Source: Robbsia betulipollinis
GTDB lineage: Bacteria > Pseudomonadota > Gammaproteobacteria > Burkholderiales > Burkholderiaceae
Reading direction: 5' to 3'
DNA: 64,000 bases
Assembly (NCBI RefSeq): GCF_026624755.1
Contig: NZ_JAPMXC010000001.1
Span: 2,390,365-2,454,364 of the forward strand
A program made the position numbers and the translations under genes. The notes beneath the pieces are model-generated. The model was given only the letters and a program-made list of their open reading frames with translations. It was not told the DNA's origin and ran no database searches. Shown here in pieces: positions 1-8,828 of this stretch (position 1 is its first letter; every line of letters begins with the position of its first letter).

Positions 1-96
1 TTAAGTGTAAAAATGTCACAGGTCGAGTTATTCTCTGCGCACTTCCATTCATGGGCCCGAAGTGCGACCTTTCGCCCTCGGGTAGCGGAGAAGCCG

Positions 97-1011
97 GTGA
101 AATATTTGAAAGAAAAGGCGATGCCCACTCTGACGGGGTTATCGGCCGTGGTTCTGAGCGCGTGCCTTTCAGGATGTAATGATCTTGATTTGCTCAATCC
201 GAAGGGCAGCGTCGGCCTTGCCGAAAGGAACCTGATCGCGACATCCGTCTGGGTGATGCTGATCGTCGTGCTGCCCGTCATCTTCCTGACGCTCTTTTTC
301 GCGTGGCGTTATCGCGCGACCAACGCCGAGGCGGAATACAAGCCGGGCTGGTCGCATTCGGTTGCGATCGAGGTCGTCATCTGGACGGTGCCAGCGTTGA
401 TCATTCTCTACCTGGGTATCCTGACGTGGAATTCGACCCACGAACTCGACCCGTACAAGCCGCTCGAGTCGCAGGTCAAGCCGATCCGCGTGGAAGTGGT
501 CGCGCTCGACTGGAAGTGGATGTTCATCTATCCGGATCTGGGCATCGCGACGGTCAATCAACTGGCGGTGCCGGTCAACACACCGGTCAACTTCCAGATT
601 ACCTCCGATGCCGCGATGAATTCGTTTTTCATCCCGCAACTGGGTGGCCAGATTTACGCGATGGCCGGAATGAAGACGCGTCTGCATCTGATCGCGGACC
701 AGACCGGGGATTATGCCGGTCTGTCCGCGAATTTCAGCGGCCGGGGTTTCTCCGACATGAAATTCCGCGCGCTGGCATTGTCCCCGCAGGATTTCACGGC
801 GTGGGTGCAGAAAGTCCGGGCGGCCTCCCAGCCGCTCAACATGAGCGTTTATCAGGCAGTTGCAGCGCCCAGCGAGAAGAACGCGGTACGGTATTTCTCG
901 ACGGTGAATGGCGATCTGTTCGATGAAATCGTGGCCAAGTACAACGTAGGCGGGAAGGACGGCATGGCGGGCATGGATATGTCCGCTCACGCCGCCGGTC
1001 CGCGGGGATAA
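97..1011 (+). CDS. cyoA: Cytochrome bo3 ubiquinol oxidase subunit II (lipoprotein)
   Basis: Subunit II of the proton-pumping quinol oxidase of the inner membrane. I place the start at the GTG at 97: a GGAGA lies six bases upstream, and this start gives a lysine-containing N-region (MKYLKEKAM) followed by a lipoprotein signal ending in LSGC, so Cys27 would be lipidated. An ATG at 121 is the alternative. Two membrane segments lie at about residues 46-70 and 89-111, followed by the periplasmic cupredoxin-like domain with the family stretch MNSFFIPQLGGQIYAMAGM. The CuA ligands of cytochrome c oxidases are absent, as expected of a quinol oxidase. The His/Met-rich C-terminus (MAGMDMSAHA) resembles that of E. 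coli CyoA. It is the first gene of cyoABCD. No cyoE follows. Confidence 0.96.
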   Translation: MKYLKEKAMPTLTGLSAVVLSACLSGCNDLDLLNPKGSVGLAERNLIATSVWVMLIVVLPVIFLTLFFAWRYRATNAEAEYKPGWSHSVAIEVVIWTVPALIILYLGILTWNSTHELDPYKPLESQVKPIRVEVVALDWKWMFIYPDLGIATVNQLAVPVNTPVNFQITSDAAMNSFFIPQLGGQIYAMAGMKTRLHLIADQTGDYAGLSANFSGRGFSDMKFRALALSPQDFTAWVQKVRAASQPLNMSVYQAVAAPSEKNAVRYFSTVNGDLFDEIVAKYNVGGKDGMAGMDMSAHAAGPRG

Positions 1012-1014
1012 AGC

Positions 1015-2997
1015 ATGTTCGGAAATCTAACACTCTCGTCGATCCCCTTCGACCAGCCGATCATCATGGGCGCAGGCCTGATGATGGTCGTGGCTGCGCT
1101 GGCGGTCATCGGCTCGCTGACGTATTTCAAGAAGTGGACCTACCTCTGGACCGAATGGCTGACCAGCGTCGACCATAAGCGCATCGGCGTGATGTACATC
1201 ATCGTCGCGTTCGTCATGCTGCTGCGCGGCTTTGCCGACGCGATCATGATGCGCACCCAGCAGGCGATGGCCTTCAACGCGCCCGGCATCCTGCCGCCGC
1301 ATCACTACGACCAGATCTTCAGCGCGCACGGCGTGATCATGATTTTCTTCATGGCCATGACCTTCATGATCGGGCTGATGAACATCGTGGTGCCGCTGCA
1401 GATCGGCGCGCGCGACGTTGCCTTCCCGTTCATCAACTCGCTGAGTTTCTGGATGACGATCTCGAGCGTCGTCCTGATCAACCTCTCGCTGGTGATCGGC
1501 GAATTCGCGCAGACCGGCTGGCTTGCCTACCCGCCGTTGTCCGAACTGCAGTTCAGTCCGGGCGTCGGGGTCGACTACTACATATGGAGTCTGCAGATCT
1601 CGGGCGTGGGCACGCTGCTGACCGGCATCAACTTCTTCGTCACCATCGTCAAGATGCGTGCGCCGGGCATGACATGGTTCAAGATGCCGGTGTTCGTCTG
1701 GACGGCGCTGTGCACGAACGTGCTGATCATGGCCGCATTCCCGATTCTGACGGTGACCCTGGCGCTGCTGGGTCTGGACCGCTATCTCGGCATGCACTTC
1801 TTCACCAATGACGGCGGCGGCAACGTCATGCTGTACCTGAACCTGATCTGGGCCTGGGGTCATCCCGAGGTCTACATCCTGGTGCTGCCGGCATTCGGTA
1901 TTTTCTCGGAAGTCGTGTCGACGTTCGCCCGCAAGCCGCTGTTCGGCTACAAGACGATGGTCTACGCGACCTGCTCGATCACCGTCCTGTCGTTCCTCGT
2001 CTGGCTGCACCACTTCTTCACGATGGGCTCCGGCGCCGACGTGAACTCGTTCTTCGGCATCATGACGATGATCATCGCGATCCCGACCGGGGTCAAAGTG
2101 TTCAACTGGCTGTTCACGATCTACAAGGGCCGTCTGCAGTTCACGCCGCCGATCCTGTGGACCATCGGCTTCATGGTGACGTTCACGATCGGCGGGATGA
2201 CCGGCGTGATGCTCGCCATTCCGGGTGCGGACTTCGTGCTGCACAACAGCCTGTTCCTGATCGCCCACTTCCATAACGTGATCATCGGCGGGGTGTTGTT
2301 CGGTTATCTGGCCGGTTTCAACTACTGGTTCCCGAAAGCGTTTGGTTTCAAACTCAACGAGAAGCTCGGCAAGGCGGCTTTCTGGCTCTGGCTGGTGGGT
2401 TTCTATGTCGCCTTCATGCCGCTGTACGTGCTGGGCTTCATGGGCATGACGCGTCGCCTGAACCACTACGACAACCCCGCGTGGCACCCGTGGCTGTTGC
2501 TCGCGGCGTTCGGCGCGGCGTTGATCGCCCTGGGCATCGCTTGCCAGTTGCTGCAACTGTACGTCAGCATCCGCGACCGCAATCTGCCGGGTAACCGCGA
2601 CGTCAACGGCGACCCGTGGAATGGCCGCACGTTCGAATGGTCGACGTCGTCGCCGCCGCCGATCTACAACTTCGCGGTGCTGCCGCAGGTGGAATATCTG
2701 GACCACTTCCATCACGCGAAGGACGTCGCTCTCGAGCAGAAGCAACCGCCGGTGTATCAGGACATCCATATGCCGCGCAACACGGCGGCCGGTGTCATGG
2801 TGGGTCTGTTCGCGACCATCCTGGGTTTTGCCGCGATCTGGCATATCTGGTGGATGGCGATCATCGGCCTGGCCGGGATCATCGTGACGGCGATCGTGCG
2901 CAGCAACAATGACGACATCGACTATTACATTCCCGCGGCGACCGTTCGGGCGACCGAAGAGGCGCACGCTCGACGCCTGACTCTGGAGGCAAACTGA
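1015..2997 (+). CDS. cyoB: Cytochrome bo3 ubiquinol oxidase subunit I
   Basis: Catalytic heme-copper subunit, which oxidises ubiquinol, reduces O2 to water and pumps protons across the inner membrane. At 660 residues it has the usual length. The metal ligands are visible: His105 in [11 protein letters not shown] and His418/His420 in LIAHFHN for the hemes, and His283 in WGHPEVY plus His332/His333 for CuB. Tyr287 of WGHPEVY is the cross-linked tyrosine position. Numbering is one less than in E. coli CyoB. About 15 hydrophobic helices are apparent. It starts three bases after the cyoA stop and its own stop overlaps the cyoC start, so translation is probably coupled. Confidence 0.98.
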   Translation: MFGNLTLSSIPFDQPIIMGAGLMMVVAALAVIGSLTYFKKWTYLWTEWLTSVDHKRIGVMYIIVAFVMLLRGFADAIMMRTQQAMAFNAPGILPPHHYDQIFSAHGVIMIFFMAMTFMIGLMNIVVPLQIGARDVAFPFINSLSFWMTISSVVLINLSLVIGEFAQTGWLAYPPLSELQFSPGVGVDYYIWSLQISGVGTLLTGINFFVTIVKMRAPGMTWFKMPVFVWTALCTNVLIMAAFPILTVTLALLGLDRYLGMHFFTNDGGGNVMLYLNLIWAWGHPEVYILVLPAFGIFSEVVSTFARKPLFGYKTMVYATCSITVLSFLVWLHHFFTMGSGADVNSFFGIMTMIIAIPTGVKVFNWLFTIYKGRLQFTPPILWTIGFMVTFTIGGMTGVMLAIPGADFVLHNSLFLIAHFHNVIIGGVLFGYLAGFNYWFPKAFGFKLNEKLGKAAFWLWLVGFYVAFMPLYVLGFMGMTRRLNHYDNPAWHPWLLLAAFGAALIALGIACQLLQLYVSIRDRNLPGNRDVNGDPWNGRTFEWSTSSPPPIYNFAVLPQVEYLDHFHHAKDVALEQKQPPVYQDIHMPRNTAAGVMVGLFATILGFAAIWHIWWMAIIGLAGIIVTAIVRSNNDDIDYYIPAATVRATEEAHARRLTLEAN

Positions 2998-3626
2998 TGT
3001 CGAATGCAAAAGTGGCGATCACGCCGCTGGGGGCCGATCATGGTCCCGACGAGCATCACAGTCATGACGCGGGCGGTTCCACCGTCTTCGGTTTCTGGCT
3101 GTACCTGATGACCGACTGCATCATCTTCGCGTCGCTGTTTGCGGTGTTCGCGGTGATGTCGCACGAGTTCGCCGGTGGCCCGACGGGCAAGGAACTGTTC
3201 GAACTGCCCGGCGTGGCACTCGAAACCGCGCTGCTGCTCGTCAGCAGCATCACCTACGGTTTCGCGATGCTGGGCGCATACAACCGCAACAAGAGCGCGA
3301 CGGTGGGTTGGCTGGTGCTGACCTTCGTGCTGGGCGCGGGCTTCATCGGGCTGGAAATGCGCGAATTCGCGCATCTGATCGCCGACGGTGCCGGCCCGGA
3401 CCGCAGCGCGTTCCTGTCGTCGTTCTTCACGCTGGTCGGCACGCACGGGCTGCACGTCTCGATCGGTCTGATCTGGATGGCGGTACTGATATTCCAGGTG
3501 ATGGGCAAGGGCGGCCTGAGCGACAAGATGATCACGCGTCTGGCGTGCCTCAGCCTGTTCTGGCATTTCCTGGACGTTATCTGGATCTGCGTCTTTACCT
3601 TCGTCTATCTTGTGAGTGTGATCTGA
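2997..3626 (+). CDS. cyoC: Cytochrome bo3 ubiquinol oxidase subunit III
   Basis: Five-helix membrane subunit III of the quinol oxidase, supporting assembly and stability of the complex. At 209 residues it matches the family. It has the heme-copper oxidase subunit III pattern, including [16 protein letters not shown] near the N-terminus, a helix with GLEMREF, and [19 protein letters not shown]. The ATG shares one base with the cyoB TGA stop, and a GGAGG lies just upstream inside cyoB. The stop overlaps the cyoD start in the same way. Confidence 0.97.
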   Translation: MSNAKVAITPLGADHGPDEHHSHDAGGSTVFGFWLYLMTDCIIFASLFAVFAVMSHEFAGGPTGKELFELPGVALETALLLVSSITYGFAMLGAYNRNKSATVGWLVLTFVLGAGFIGLEMREFAHLIADGAGPDRSAFLSSFFTLVGTHGLHVSIGLIWMAVLIFQVMGKGGLSDKMITRLACLSLFWHFLDVIWICVFTFVYLVSVI

Positions 3627-3970
3627 TGGCGCATTCTTCGCATTCTTCGCATGCAGGGGATTCCGGCGCGAGTCACGGCAGCGTCAAGGCCTATATCCTC
3701 GGCTTCGTGTTCTCCGTGGTGCTCACGGCGCTGGCCTTCGCGCTGGTGATGGATCACGTCATGCCGGCCGCCACGGCGATTCCGGTACTGGCGATCCTGG
3801 CACTGGTTCAGATCGTCGTGCACCTGACCTTCTTCCTGCACATGAACGCTTCGTCGGCGCAGCGCTGGAACGTCATGGCGTTCGGCTTCACGGTGCTGAC
3901 GGCCTTCATCCTGATCGTCGGTTCGCTGTGGATCATGCACAACGTATCGATCAACATGATGTCGCGTTAA
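3626..3970 (+). CDS. cyoD: Cytochrome bo3 ubiquinol oxidase subunit IV
   Basis: Small subunit IV of the quinol oxidase, 114 residues with three membrane helices. A His/Ser-rich cytoplasmic N-terminus ([18 protein letters not shown]) precedes helix 1. The family stretch LVQIVVHLTFFLHMN is present at about residues 65-79. The ATG overlaps the cyoC stop (TGATG). The reading frame stays open upstream inside cyoC, but that longer version is not plausible. It is the last gene of the operon and is followed by a strong terminator hairpin. Confidence 0.95.
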   Translation: MAHSSHSSHAGDSGASHGSVKAYILGFVFSVVLTALAFALVMDHVMPAATAIPVLAILALVQIVVHLTFFLHMNASSAQRWNVMAFGFTVLTAFILIVGSLWIMHNVSINMMSR

Positions 3971-3987
3971 ATTCGGCAAGGCCCATG

Positions 3988-4029
3988 AAAAAGGCCCGGG
4001 GTCGCAGCGATGCGACCCCGGGCCTTTCT
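3988..4029. terminator. Bidirectional intrinsic terminator between cyoD and porin
   Basis: A perfect hairpin lies here: the arm at 3991-4006 pairs with 4011-4026 around the loop GCGA. It is followed by CTTTCTCTTTCTT on the plus strand and preceded by GAAAAA, which gives a U-run on the minus strand. It therefore fits termination of cyoABCD and of the convergent porin gene. Confidence 0.9.
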
Positions 4030-4074
4030 CTTTCTTCTCCGCCGCCGGGCGCCTCGCGGAGCCCGGTCCCACGT

Positions 4075-5223
4075 TTAGAAGCGGTGACGCATGCCTACCG
4101 TGACGGCGACCTGATTGGCCGTCGACGACGGGCTCAGGGAATTGATCGCCGCAACGTTCGAACCCGCATCGCCGAGGTCGCCGGCCGCGTGTTGATACAC
4201 GCCTTCGAGGTAGATGTCCGTACGCTTGCTCAACATGTAGTCGCTCAACAGGCTGACCTGGTGCCATTTCGGGTCGCCCGAACCGTAGGTGCCGGACAGG
4301 TGGCCGTCGGTATAGGTATAGGCGGCGGTGAGGCTCAGGACCGGCGTCAATGCATAGCGGCCATTGATCTCGTAGTTGTTCAGATGCAGATTGGTGCCGC
4401 TCAAACCGGTGACGATCGTGCCGTCCACATTCGCGCCCTGGATGTTGTCCAGTTGCGTATGGGTCCAGACGAGGCCGACGGTCGCCGGGCCGAACGCGTA
4501 GTTCGCGCCCACGCCATAGGTGCGTTGCAGGCCCGCCGACACATTGGTTTCACCCTGGGCCAGGGAGGTCGCACCCAGTGTGTTCGTTCCGCCGTTGTTC
4601 AATTGCAGGTACGACGCCGCGACATTCAGCGGGCCGTTCGAGTAGGACACGCCCGCGCTGTATGCACGGTTGTTCGAGAACTGGCCTGCGCCATTGCTGA
4701 AACCGTACAAACCGCCGAATTCGAGACCGGAATAGTTCGCGCTATGATATTTGATCGAATTCTTGATTGAAAACGTGTTGTCGAGATTGTCGTTGTCGAA
4801 CGGATGCGACGCGAAGTTGTTGCCCAGGCCGGACCCTGTCGCCGCGATCGGTTGCAGGAAGTCCACCATCGAGTCGTACTGCCGGCCGAGCGTCAGGGTG
4901 CCGAATTGCGCGCTCTGCAAGCCGACGTAGGCCTGACGATTGAACTCGGAGCCGCTTTCCCGGAACGTGCCGTTATTGATGTTGAAGCCGTTTTCGAGAT
5001 TGAACACCGCGCGCAGACCGCCGCCCAGATCCTCGCCGCCACGCAGGCCCCACAGCGTGTCCGATACGCCGCCGCTGTTTTCCTGCCAGCTGCTGTGCCC
5101 CGCCTGGTTGTTCGTGTAAACCAGGCCCGCGTCCAGCGTACCGTAGAGCGTCACGCTGCTTTGCGCGTGTGCGGACATCGCGAAAGCGCCGGTCACGGCA
5201 GCGGCCAGAAGGGTCTTTTTCAT
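4075..5223 (-). CDS. Outer membrane porin, Gram-negative (OmpC/Omp38-like) type
   Basis: General diffusion porin of the beta-proteobacterial family. The start at 5223 gives a clear signal peptide, MKKTLLAAAVTGAFAMSAHA, with cleavage before QSSVTLYGTLDAG. A GGAG lies seven bases upstream. The mature part shows alternating beta-strand patterns and the family stretches VTLYGTLDAGL, GLRGGEDLGGGLRAVFNLENGF, RQAYVGLQS and FGTLTLGRQYD. It ends in VGMRHRF, with the terminal Phe used for BAM-dependent insertion. It is 382 residues long, normal for trimeric 16-strand porins. It is convergent with cyoD and shares its terminator. It probably has its own promoter in the long 5' region, though I could not identify one with confidence. 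Confidence 0.93.
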   Translation of the reverse strand: MKKTLLAAAVTGAFAMSAHAQSSVTLYGTLDAGLVYTNNQAGHSSWQENSGGVSDTLWGLRGGEDLGGGLRAVFNLENGFNINNGTFRESGSEFNRQAYVGLQSAQFGTLTLGRQYDSMVDFLQPIAATGSGLGNNFASHPFDNDNLDNTFSIKNSIKYHSANYSGLEFGGLYGFSNGAGQFSNNRAYSAGVSYSNGPLNVAASYLQLNNGGTNTLGATSLAQGETNVSAGLQRTYGVGANYAFGPATVGLVWTHTQLDNIQGANVDGTIVTGLSGTNLHLNNYEINGRYALTPVLSLTAAYTYTDGHLSGTYGSGDPKWHQVSLLSDYMLSKRTDIYLEGVYQHAAGDLGDAGSNVAAINSLSPSSTANQVAVTVGMRHRF

Positions 5224-5930
5224 TTCCATCTCCAAATTCGGTCGAGTGTCTTGCCTGCAACGCTGCCGCTCGCGCGGTGACGAACGACGCCGTTCCATTC
5301 GTTGCGACGTCCGCTCCAGCGTCCGTGCGGCGTTTCACGTGCTGCACGGGTAACGCAGTGTAGGACAGCGGGATTCCCCGGGCATCCCGTTTCGCGCAAC
5401 AGTTTGTTGTTGCTGCATATGCGAGACAAACGACCGTATGTTTTGTGCGGAGGGATTGACGAACAGCCGGTGTTGCTGCTTGGGATCATGCCGCCGGCGC
5501 GCCCTTTTCGCTGGCGTCTACCGCTCGCCATCGGATGCGCATCTCACAGGAAATATCGGACTGCGTTCGGCACAGCGGGTCATCGGTCGCCGGGGTTAGA
5601 GGAGAAGGGGGCGACGTCACAAGGCGTTCCTGTAAGTCGGCCATCTCTCAAGTACAGCGGAACAAGGTAAGCGACCATCGTCTCTTCCAACCGTCGATCG
5701 GTTCGCTTTGTGATTCCGTTAATTTGTTCGTTTTTGCTGATTTTTCGCGATTTAATAATCAACGAAGATTTTAATTATGTCTGGCTCAGCATGCTTCGAT
5801 AGTGTTGTTGCCTAGAATAAATTCGCTATTAGGTAATTTCGTACGGTTAACCACATGACTACCATTGATTTTCATGATATTTAAATTCTGCGTAAGAAAT
5901 TTAACGTTATATATTGATTACGGAGGATTC
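5224..5930. other. Long divergent intergenic region, AT-richer toward the acyltransferase
   Basis: About 700 bases separate the divergent porin and acyltransferase genes. Small open frames exist (for example 5302-5670) but lack good start signals or recognisable products. From about 5690 onward the base composition changes to clearly AT-rich sequence (for example TTTAATAATC near 5750), unlike the rest of the window. A candidate weak promoter for the acyltransferase is TTGTTG, 16 bases, TATTAG around 5805-5832. Confidence 0.5.
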
Positions 5931-7016
5931 ATGAAACGGATAGCAAGCCTGGACGGATTGCGAGGTTGGGCAGTCGCAATGGTTTTCATTGGTCATGCTG
6001 AACGTACTGTACCTGGCGGCTATTCTGGAATCCTGACGCCGTTGAAGTGGTTTTCCGCAGGTGATCTGGGCGTACATCTGTTTTTTGTGCTTAGCGGATT
6101 CATCATCACCCGGCTGTTGCTTGGCGAATTCGCAAAGACCGGACGCATCGATCTAGCCAACTTCTACCTACGCCGTACGCGTCGGATATTCCCTGCTTTT
6201 TATATTTATCTGATCATCATCGGTACTGTGGGCGCAATAGGGTATCTATCCATTGACTCACGCCAAATGCTTGTCGCAACGTTCTATCTCTGGAATTATG
6301 CGGGAATCCTGGGGCTTGATTCTCTGAGCAAGGCGAGTCCGGATGGCATTTGGTATCTCGGCCATTTCTGGACTTTGTCGCTTGAGGAACAGTTCTATTG
6401 GTTCTGGCCGGCGCTGTTCATTTTCATGATGAAATTCAGGCGCACGTGGGTACTGACCGCATTGATTGTCATCGTGCCTTCGATCCGCATTGTGTCGTAC
6501 TTCATGTTCCCTGCTGTTCGAGGGCAGTTGAATACGATGTTTCATACGGGCATCGATTCCATCTTGGTCGGCTGTCTGTTTGCAATTCATCAAGAAAGAG
6601 CGAAGATATTGTTTTCCAAGATTCTCGACAGCAAGGCGGCGTTGACCTGCCTGACGCTCGTCATATTTTTCCTCTTTCCGATCTGCCACCATTATTTGCG
6701 AGGGTACTGGACCGCGACTTATCTGCGAACATTCGAGGCGGCAACGATTGGGGTTTTCATCCTCGCATTGGCGATCGGGAAGGATTTCTTCCTGCGATCG
6801 GTTTTCCTGTGCCGTCCGGTATTGTTTCTGGGCACGATTTCATACAGTCTGTATCTGTGGCAACAGCTTTTTAATGGACTGAATGAGGGGATGGCATTCG
6901 GCTTTCCACTGTCGATTGCGGAAACGCTAGGCGCAGCGTCTCTTAGCTTCTACCTGATTGAAAAGCGGTTTAACGCTCGCAGACCGCACGCTATCGAACC
7001 AAGCGCGATGCGCTGA
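5931..7016 (+). CDS. Acyltransferase-3 family membrane protein (OafA/YrhL-like)
   Basis: Integral membrane O-acyltransferase of the acyltransferase-3 family, which typically acetylates lipopolysaccharide, exopolysaccharide or another surface glycan. The start at 5931 has a GGAGG five bases upstream; an in-frame ATG at 5865 has none. The N-terminus RIASLDGLRGWAVAMVFIGH is the family signature, with the conserved Arg and His at the end of helix 1. It is followed by LGVHLFFVLSGFIITRLLL, YLRRTRRIFPAFY and a FWTLSLEEQFYWFWP motif. About ten helices fit the 361 residues. There is no SGNH domain. Codon and base use are more AT-rich than in flanking genes, and it stands alone beside a tRNA gene, which suggests horizontal acquisition. 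The exact substrate cannot be told. Confidence 0.88.
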   Translation: MKRIASLDGLRGWAVAMVFIGHAERTVPGGYSGILTPLKWFSAGDLGVHLFFVLSGFIITRLLLGEFAKTGRIDLANFYLRRTRRIFPAFYIYLIIIGTVGAIGYLSIDSRQMLVATFYLWNYAGILGLDSLSKASPDGIWYLGHFWTLSLEEQFYWFWPALFIFMMKFRRTWVLTALIVIVPSIRIVSYFMFPAVRGQLNTMFHTGIDSILVGCLFAIHQERAKILFSKILDSKAALTCLTLVIFFLFPICHHYLRGYWTATYLRTFEAATIGVFILALAIGKDFFLRSVFLCRPVLFLGTISYSLYLWQQLFNGLNEGMAFGFPLSIAETLGAASLSFYLIEKRFNARRPHAIEPSAMR

Positions 7017-7302
7017 CGCTATTGCCGCGACGTCATCGACAACCGTTTCATGTTCAAGCAGGCGGGACGTTGCGTTTCTGGTGCAACGTTGAAGGGGATA
7101 TTGGTTACAGGCAGTCTGAAGAAGTCTGCCGAGATGTTTGGAGTGTGTTACGCCATCCCGCGCGGAATCCGTAGGGATGGCACAGGGAAGCCACGATGCG
7201 CACTTCGGGATGGATCGAGTGAGATTGGAGCCTGGGGCCGCTGATAGGTGAAAATGAGCCAGGCTTTAGACAATGTCTAATATTTTACCCATTCCGCCAA
7301 TG
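7017..7302. other. Non-coding stretch between acyltransferase and tRNA terminator
   Basis: No convincing gene. A 64-codon frame at 7050-7244 has no recognisable product. A perfect inverted repeat with 8-base arms (GCCATCCC at 7152-7159, GGGATGGC at 7174-7181) could weakly terminate the acyltransferase transcript, but it has no U-run. Confidence 0.4.
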
Positions 7303-7332
7303 AAAAAGGGCCTAGCCGAAGCTAAGCCCTTC
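7303..7332 (-). terminator. Intrinsic terminator of tRNA-Lys
   Basis: Read on the minus strand, AGGGCTTAGC pairs with GCTAGGCCCT (one G-U) around a TTCG tetraloop, and a run of five T follows. It lies about ten bases past the tRNA 3' end. Confidence 0.88.
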
Positions 7333-7342
7333 TTGAATGCTT

Positions 7343-7418
7343 TGGTAGGCCGTGCGGGACTCGAACCTGCGACCAACGGATTAAAAGTCCGCTGCTCTAC
7401 CAACTGAGCTAACGACCC
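7343..7418 (-). tRNA. tRNA-Lys (anticodon TTT)
   Basis: A 76-base cloverleaf on the minus strand that begins GGGTCGTTAGCTCAGTTGG and ends with an encoded CCA. The anticodon loop reads CTTTTAA, giving anticodon UUU for lysine. The T-loop GGTTCGAGTCC is intact. Acceptor pairing is complete with two G-U pairs, and the discriminator base is A. Confidence 0.98.
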
Positions 7419-7434
7419 AAAAGACAAGAGCGCT

Positions 7435-7463
7435 ATTATAGGAAGCTTTGCATGAAGTGTAAA
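7435..7463 (-). promoter_or_regulatory. Sigma-70 promoter of tRNA-Lys
   Basis: On the minus strand there is TTTACA (7463-7458), exactly 17 bases, then TATAAT (7440-7435). Transcription would start about ten bases before the tRNA 5' end. The tRNA is therefore an independent unit and not a tail of the tol-pal operon. Confidence 0.87.
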
Positions 7464-7536
7464 GCTGATTTGGCGTGATCAGACTGACCGGTCCGGGCCT
7501 GGGGGATCACGCATGTGCTCATGGCAGCCTGCCGGC

Positions 7537-8289
7537 TCAGTGCAGCTTGGCCAGACGATCCTGCGCCGCCTGCGCAGACGGCGAACCCGCGTACTGCGTG
7601 ATCACTTGCTGCAAGGTTTTGCGCGCCGCGCTTGCCTGGCCCTGTTCCGCCTGGTTGTTGGCGATCGCCAGCAATGCCTCGGCCGCGCGCGGGTGCGTCG
7701 GATAGCCGTCGATCACGCTCTTGAGCGTGGCGGTCGATTTCGCGTAGTCGCGCTGCGCGTAGTACGCGTTGCCCAGCCAGAAGAGGGCGGTCGGCTTGTA
7801 CGGGCTCTGCGGATAGCGTTTGACGAATTCGCTGAAGGCGCCGCCGGCGCCCTTGAAGTCGCCGCTACGGAACTGCTGGAGCGCAGCATTGAACGCCTCG
7901 GTCTCGCCGGGCTGCACGGTGCCCTGGACGCCGTCGACGGTCTGTTGCTGCGGCTCGAATTTTTTCAGACGCGCGTCGAGATCCGCGTAATAGTCTTTTT
8001 GCGTGCTTTGCACGGTGGCGAGCTGGTTGGTCAGCTCTTCGTTCTGGCCGCGCACCGTCGCGATTTGCTGCTGCGCCTGGTCGAGCCGGTTCTGCAGATC
8101 GATGACCGCACGCTGGGCAGCGCTCAGTTGATTGTTGGTGGTATCCAGCCGCGAACGCAGTTCGAGAATCGCCTTGCGTGCGTCGTCGTCGCTGAAGGCA
8201 TGGGCAGGCGCCGCGAACAGCGCCCCCCAGGCAGTCAGCGCAACGAAAGCCGTCCGGGACAGGTTGAAACGGAGCGATTTTCGTTGCAT
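7537..8289 (-). CDS. cpoB: Cell division coordinator CpoB (YbgF), tol-pal periplasmic protein
   Basis: Periplasmic protein that links Tol-Pal constriction to peptidoglycan synthesis at division. The signal peptide is MQRKSLRFNLSRTAFVALTA, with a cleavage region ending AAPAHA. A coiled coil follows at about residues 40-105, with LRSRLDTTNNQLSAAQRAV and a stretch of Gln and Leu. The C-terminal TPR region (about 130-250) has FNAALQQFRSGDFKGAGGAF, PYKPTALFWLGNAYYAQRDY and a third repeat. The ATG at 8289 is preceded in frame by a GTG at 8292, and neither has a clear Shine-Dalgarno, so translation may be coupled to pal, whose stop lies five bases upstream. It is the last gene of the tol-pal cluster. 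Confidence 0.95.
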   Translation of the reverse strand: MQRKSLRFNLSRTAFVALTAWGALFAAPAHAFSDDDARKAILELRSRLDTTNNQLSAAQRAVIDLQNRLDQAQQQIATVRGQNEELTNQLATVQSTQKDYYADLDARLKKFEPQQQTVDGVQGTVQPGETEAFNAALQQFRSGDFKGAGGAFSEFVKRYPQSPYKPTALFWLGNAYYAQRDYAKSTATLKSVIDGYPTHPRAAEALLAIANNQAEQGQASAARKTLQQVITQYAGSPSAQAAQDRLAKLH

Positions 8290-8294
8290 CACGA

Positions 8295-8810
8295 TTACTG
8301 GTAGTTCAGGTCTGCACGGCGGTTCTGTGCGTATGCATCTTCATCCGTACCTTCGGCCATCGGCTTTTCCTTGCCCAGGCTGACCGCTTCGGTCTGCGAG
8401 GCGGGGACGCCCAGCGTTTCCAGCGTACGCTGCACGGCGGTCGCGCGCTTCTGGCCCAGGGCCAGGTTGTACTCGCTCGAACCGCGCTGGTCGGTGTTGC
8501 CCTGGATCAGCACGTGCCGTTCCGGGTGCGCCTTCAGGTATTCGGCATGCTGTTGCAGCAGCGATTGATATTGGTCGCTGACGGCATAGCTGTTGAAGTC
8601 GAAATACACGCTGCGCTTGGCAAGCGGGCTGTTCGGATCGTTCAGCGGGTCGACGTTGACCTGCGACACGGCGTTCGGGTTCGGTTGCGTACCGTATCCG
8701 GCGCCGGCGCCATTGCCGTTCGCATCCTTGTCCAGCTTGACGCCCGAGTGACAAGCGGCCAGAAGGCCAACCAGACTGACGGCCAGGATCCCGCGTAGCT
8801 CACGTACCAT
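8295..8810 (-). CDS. pal: Peptidoglycan-associated lipoprotein Pal
   Basis: Outer membrane lipoprotein that binds peptidoglycan and TolB. The lipobox LLAAC makes Cys20 the lipidated residue. The OmpA-like domain occupies about residues 65-171, with SVYFDFNSYAVSDQYQSLL, HVLIQGNTDQRGSSEYNLALGQKRA and a C-terminal NRRADLNYQ. The linker is Gly/Asn-rich. The start at 8810 has an excellent AAAGGAGAAG site. It lies between tolB and cpoB on the same strand. Confidence 0.98.
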   Translation of the reverse strand: MVRELRGILAVSLVGLLAACHSGVKLDKDANGNGAGAGYGTQPNPNAVSQVNVDPLNDPNSPLAKRSVYFDFNSYAVSDQYQSLLQQHAEYLKAHPERHVLIQGNTDQRGSSEYNLALGQKRATAVQRTLETLGVPASQTEAVSLGKEKPMAEGTDEDAYAQNRRADLNYQ

Positions 8811-8828
8811 TTTTACTTCTCCTTTGTG

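Noticed and set aside
1027-3009. 660-codon open frame antisense to cyoB
   Set aside because: Mirror of a GC-rich real gene; His/Arg/Asp-rich composition without any family motif.
5302-5670. 122-codon frame between porin and acyltransferase
   Set aside because: No ribosome-binding site, no recognisable protein; likely part of the porin upstream region.
7050-7244. 64-codon frame after the acyltransferase
   Set aside because: No good start signal, no family resemblance, overlaps an inverted repeat.
5640-7350. Complete genomic island with integrase at tRNA-Lys
   Set aside because: Only one gene of unusual composition; no integrase and no clear duplicated tRNA 3' end was seen.
7473-7512. Inverted repeat GCGTGATC / GATCACGC after cpoB as a terminator
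   Set aside because: Long loop, no U-run; could be incidental, so not listed as a tol-pal terminator.
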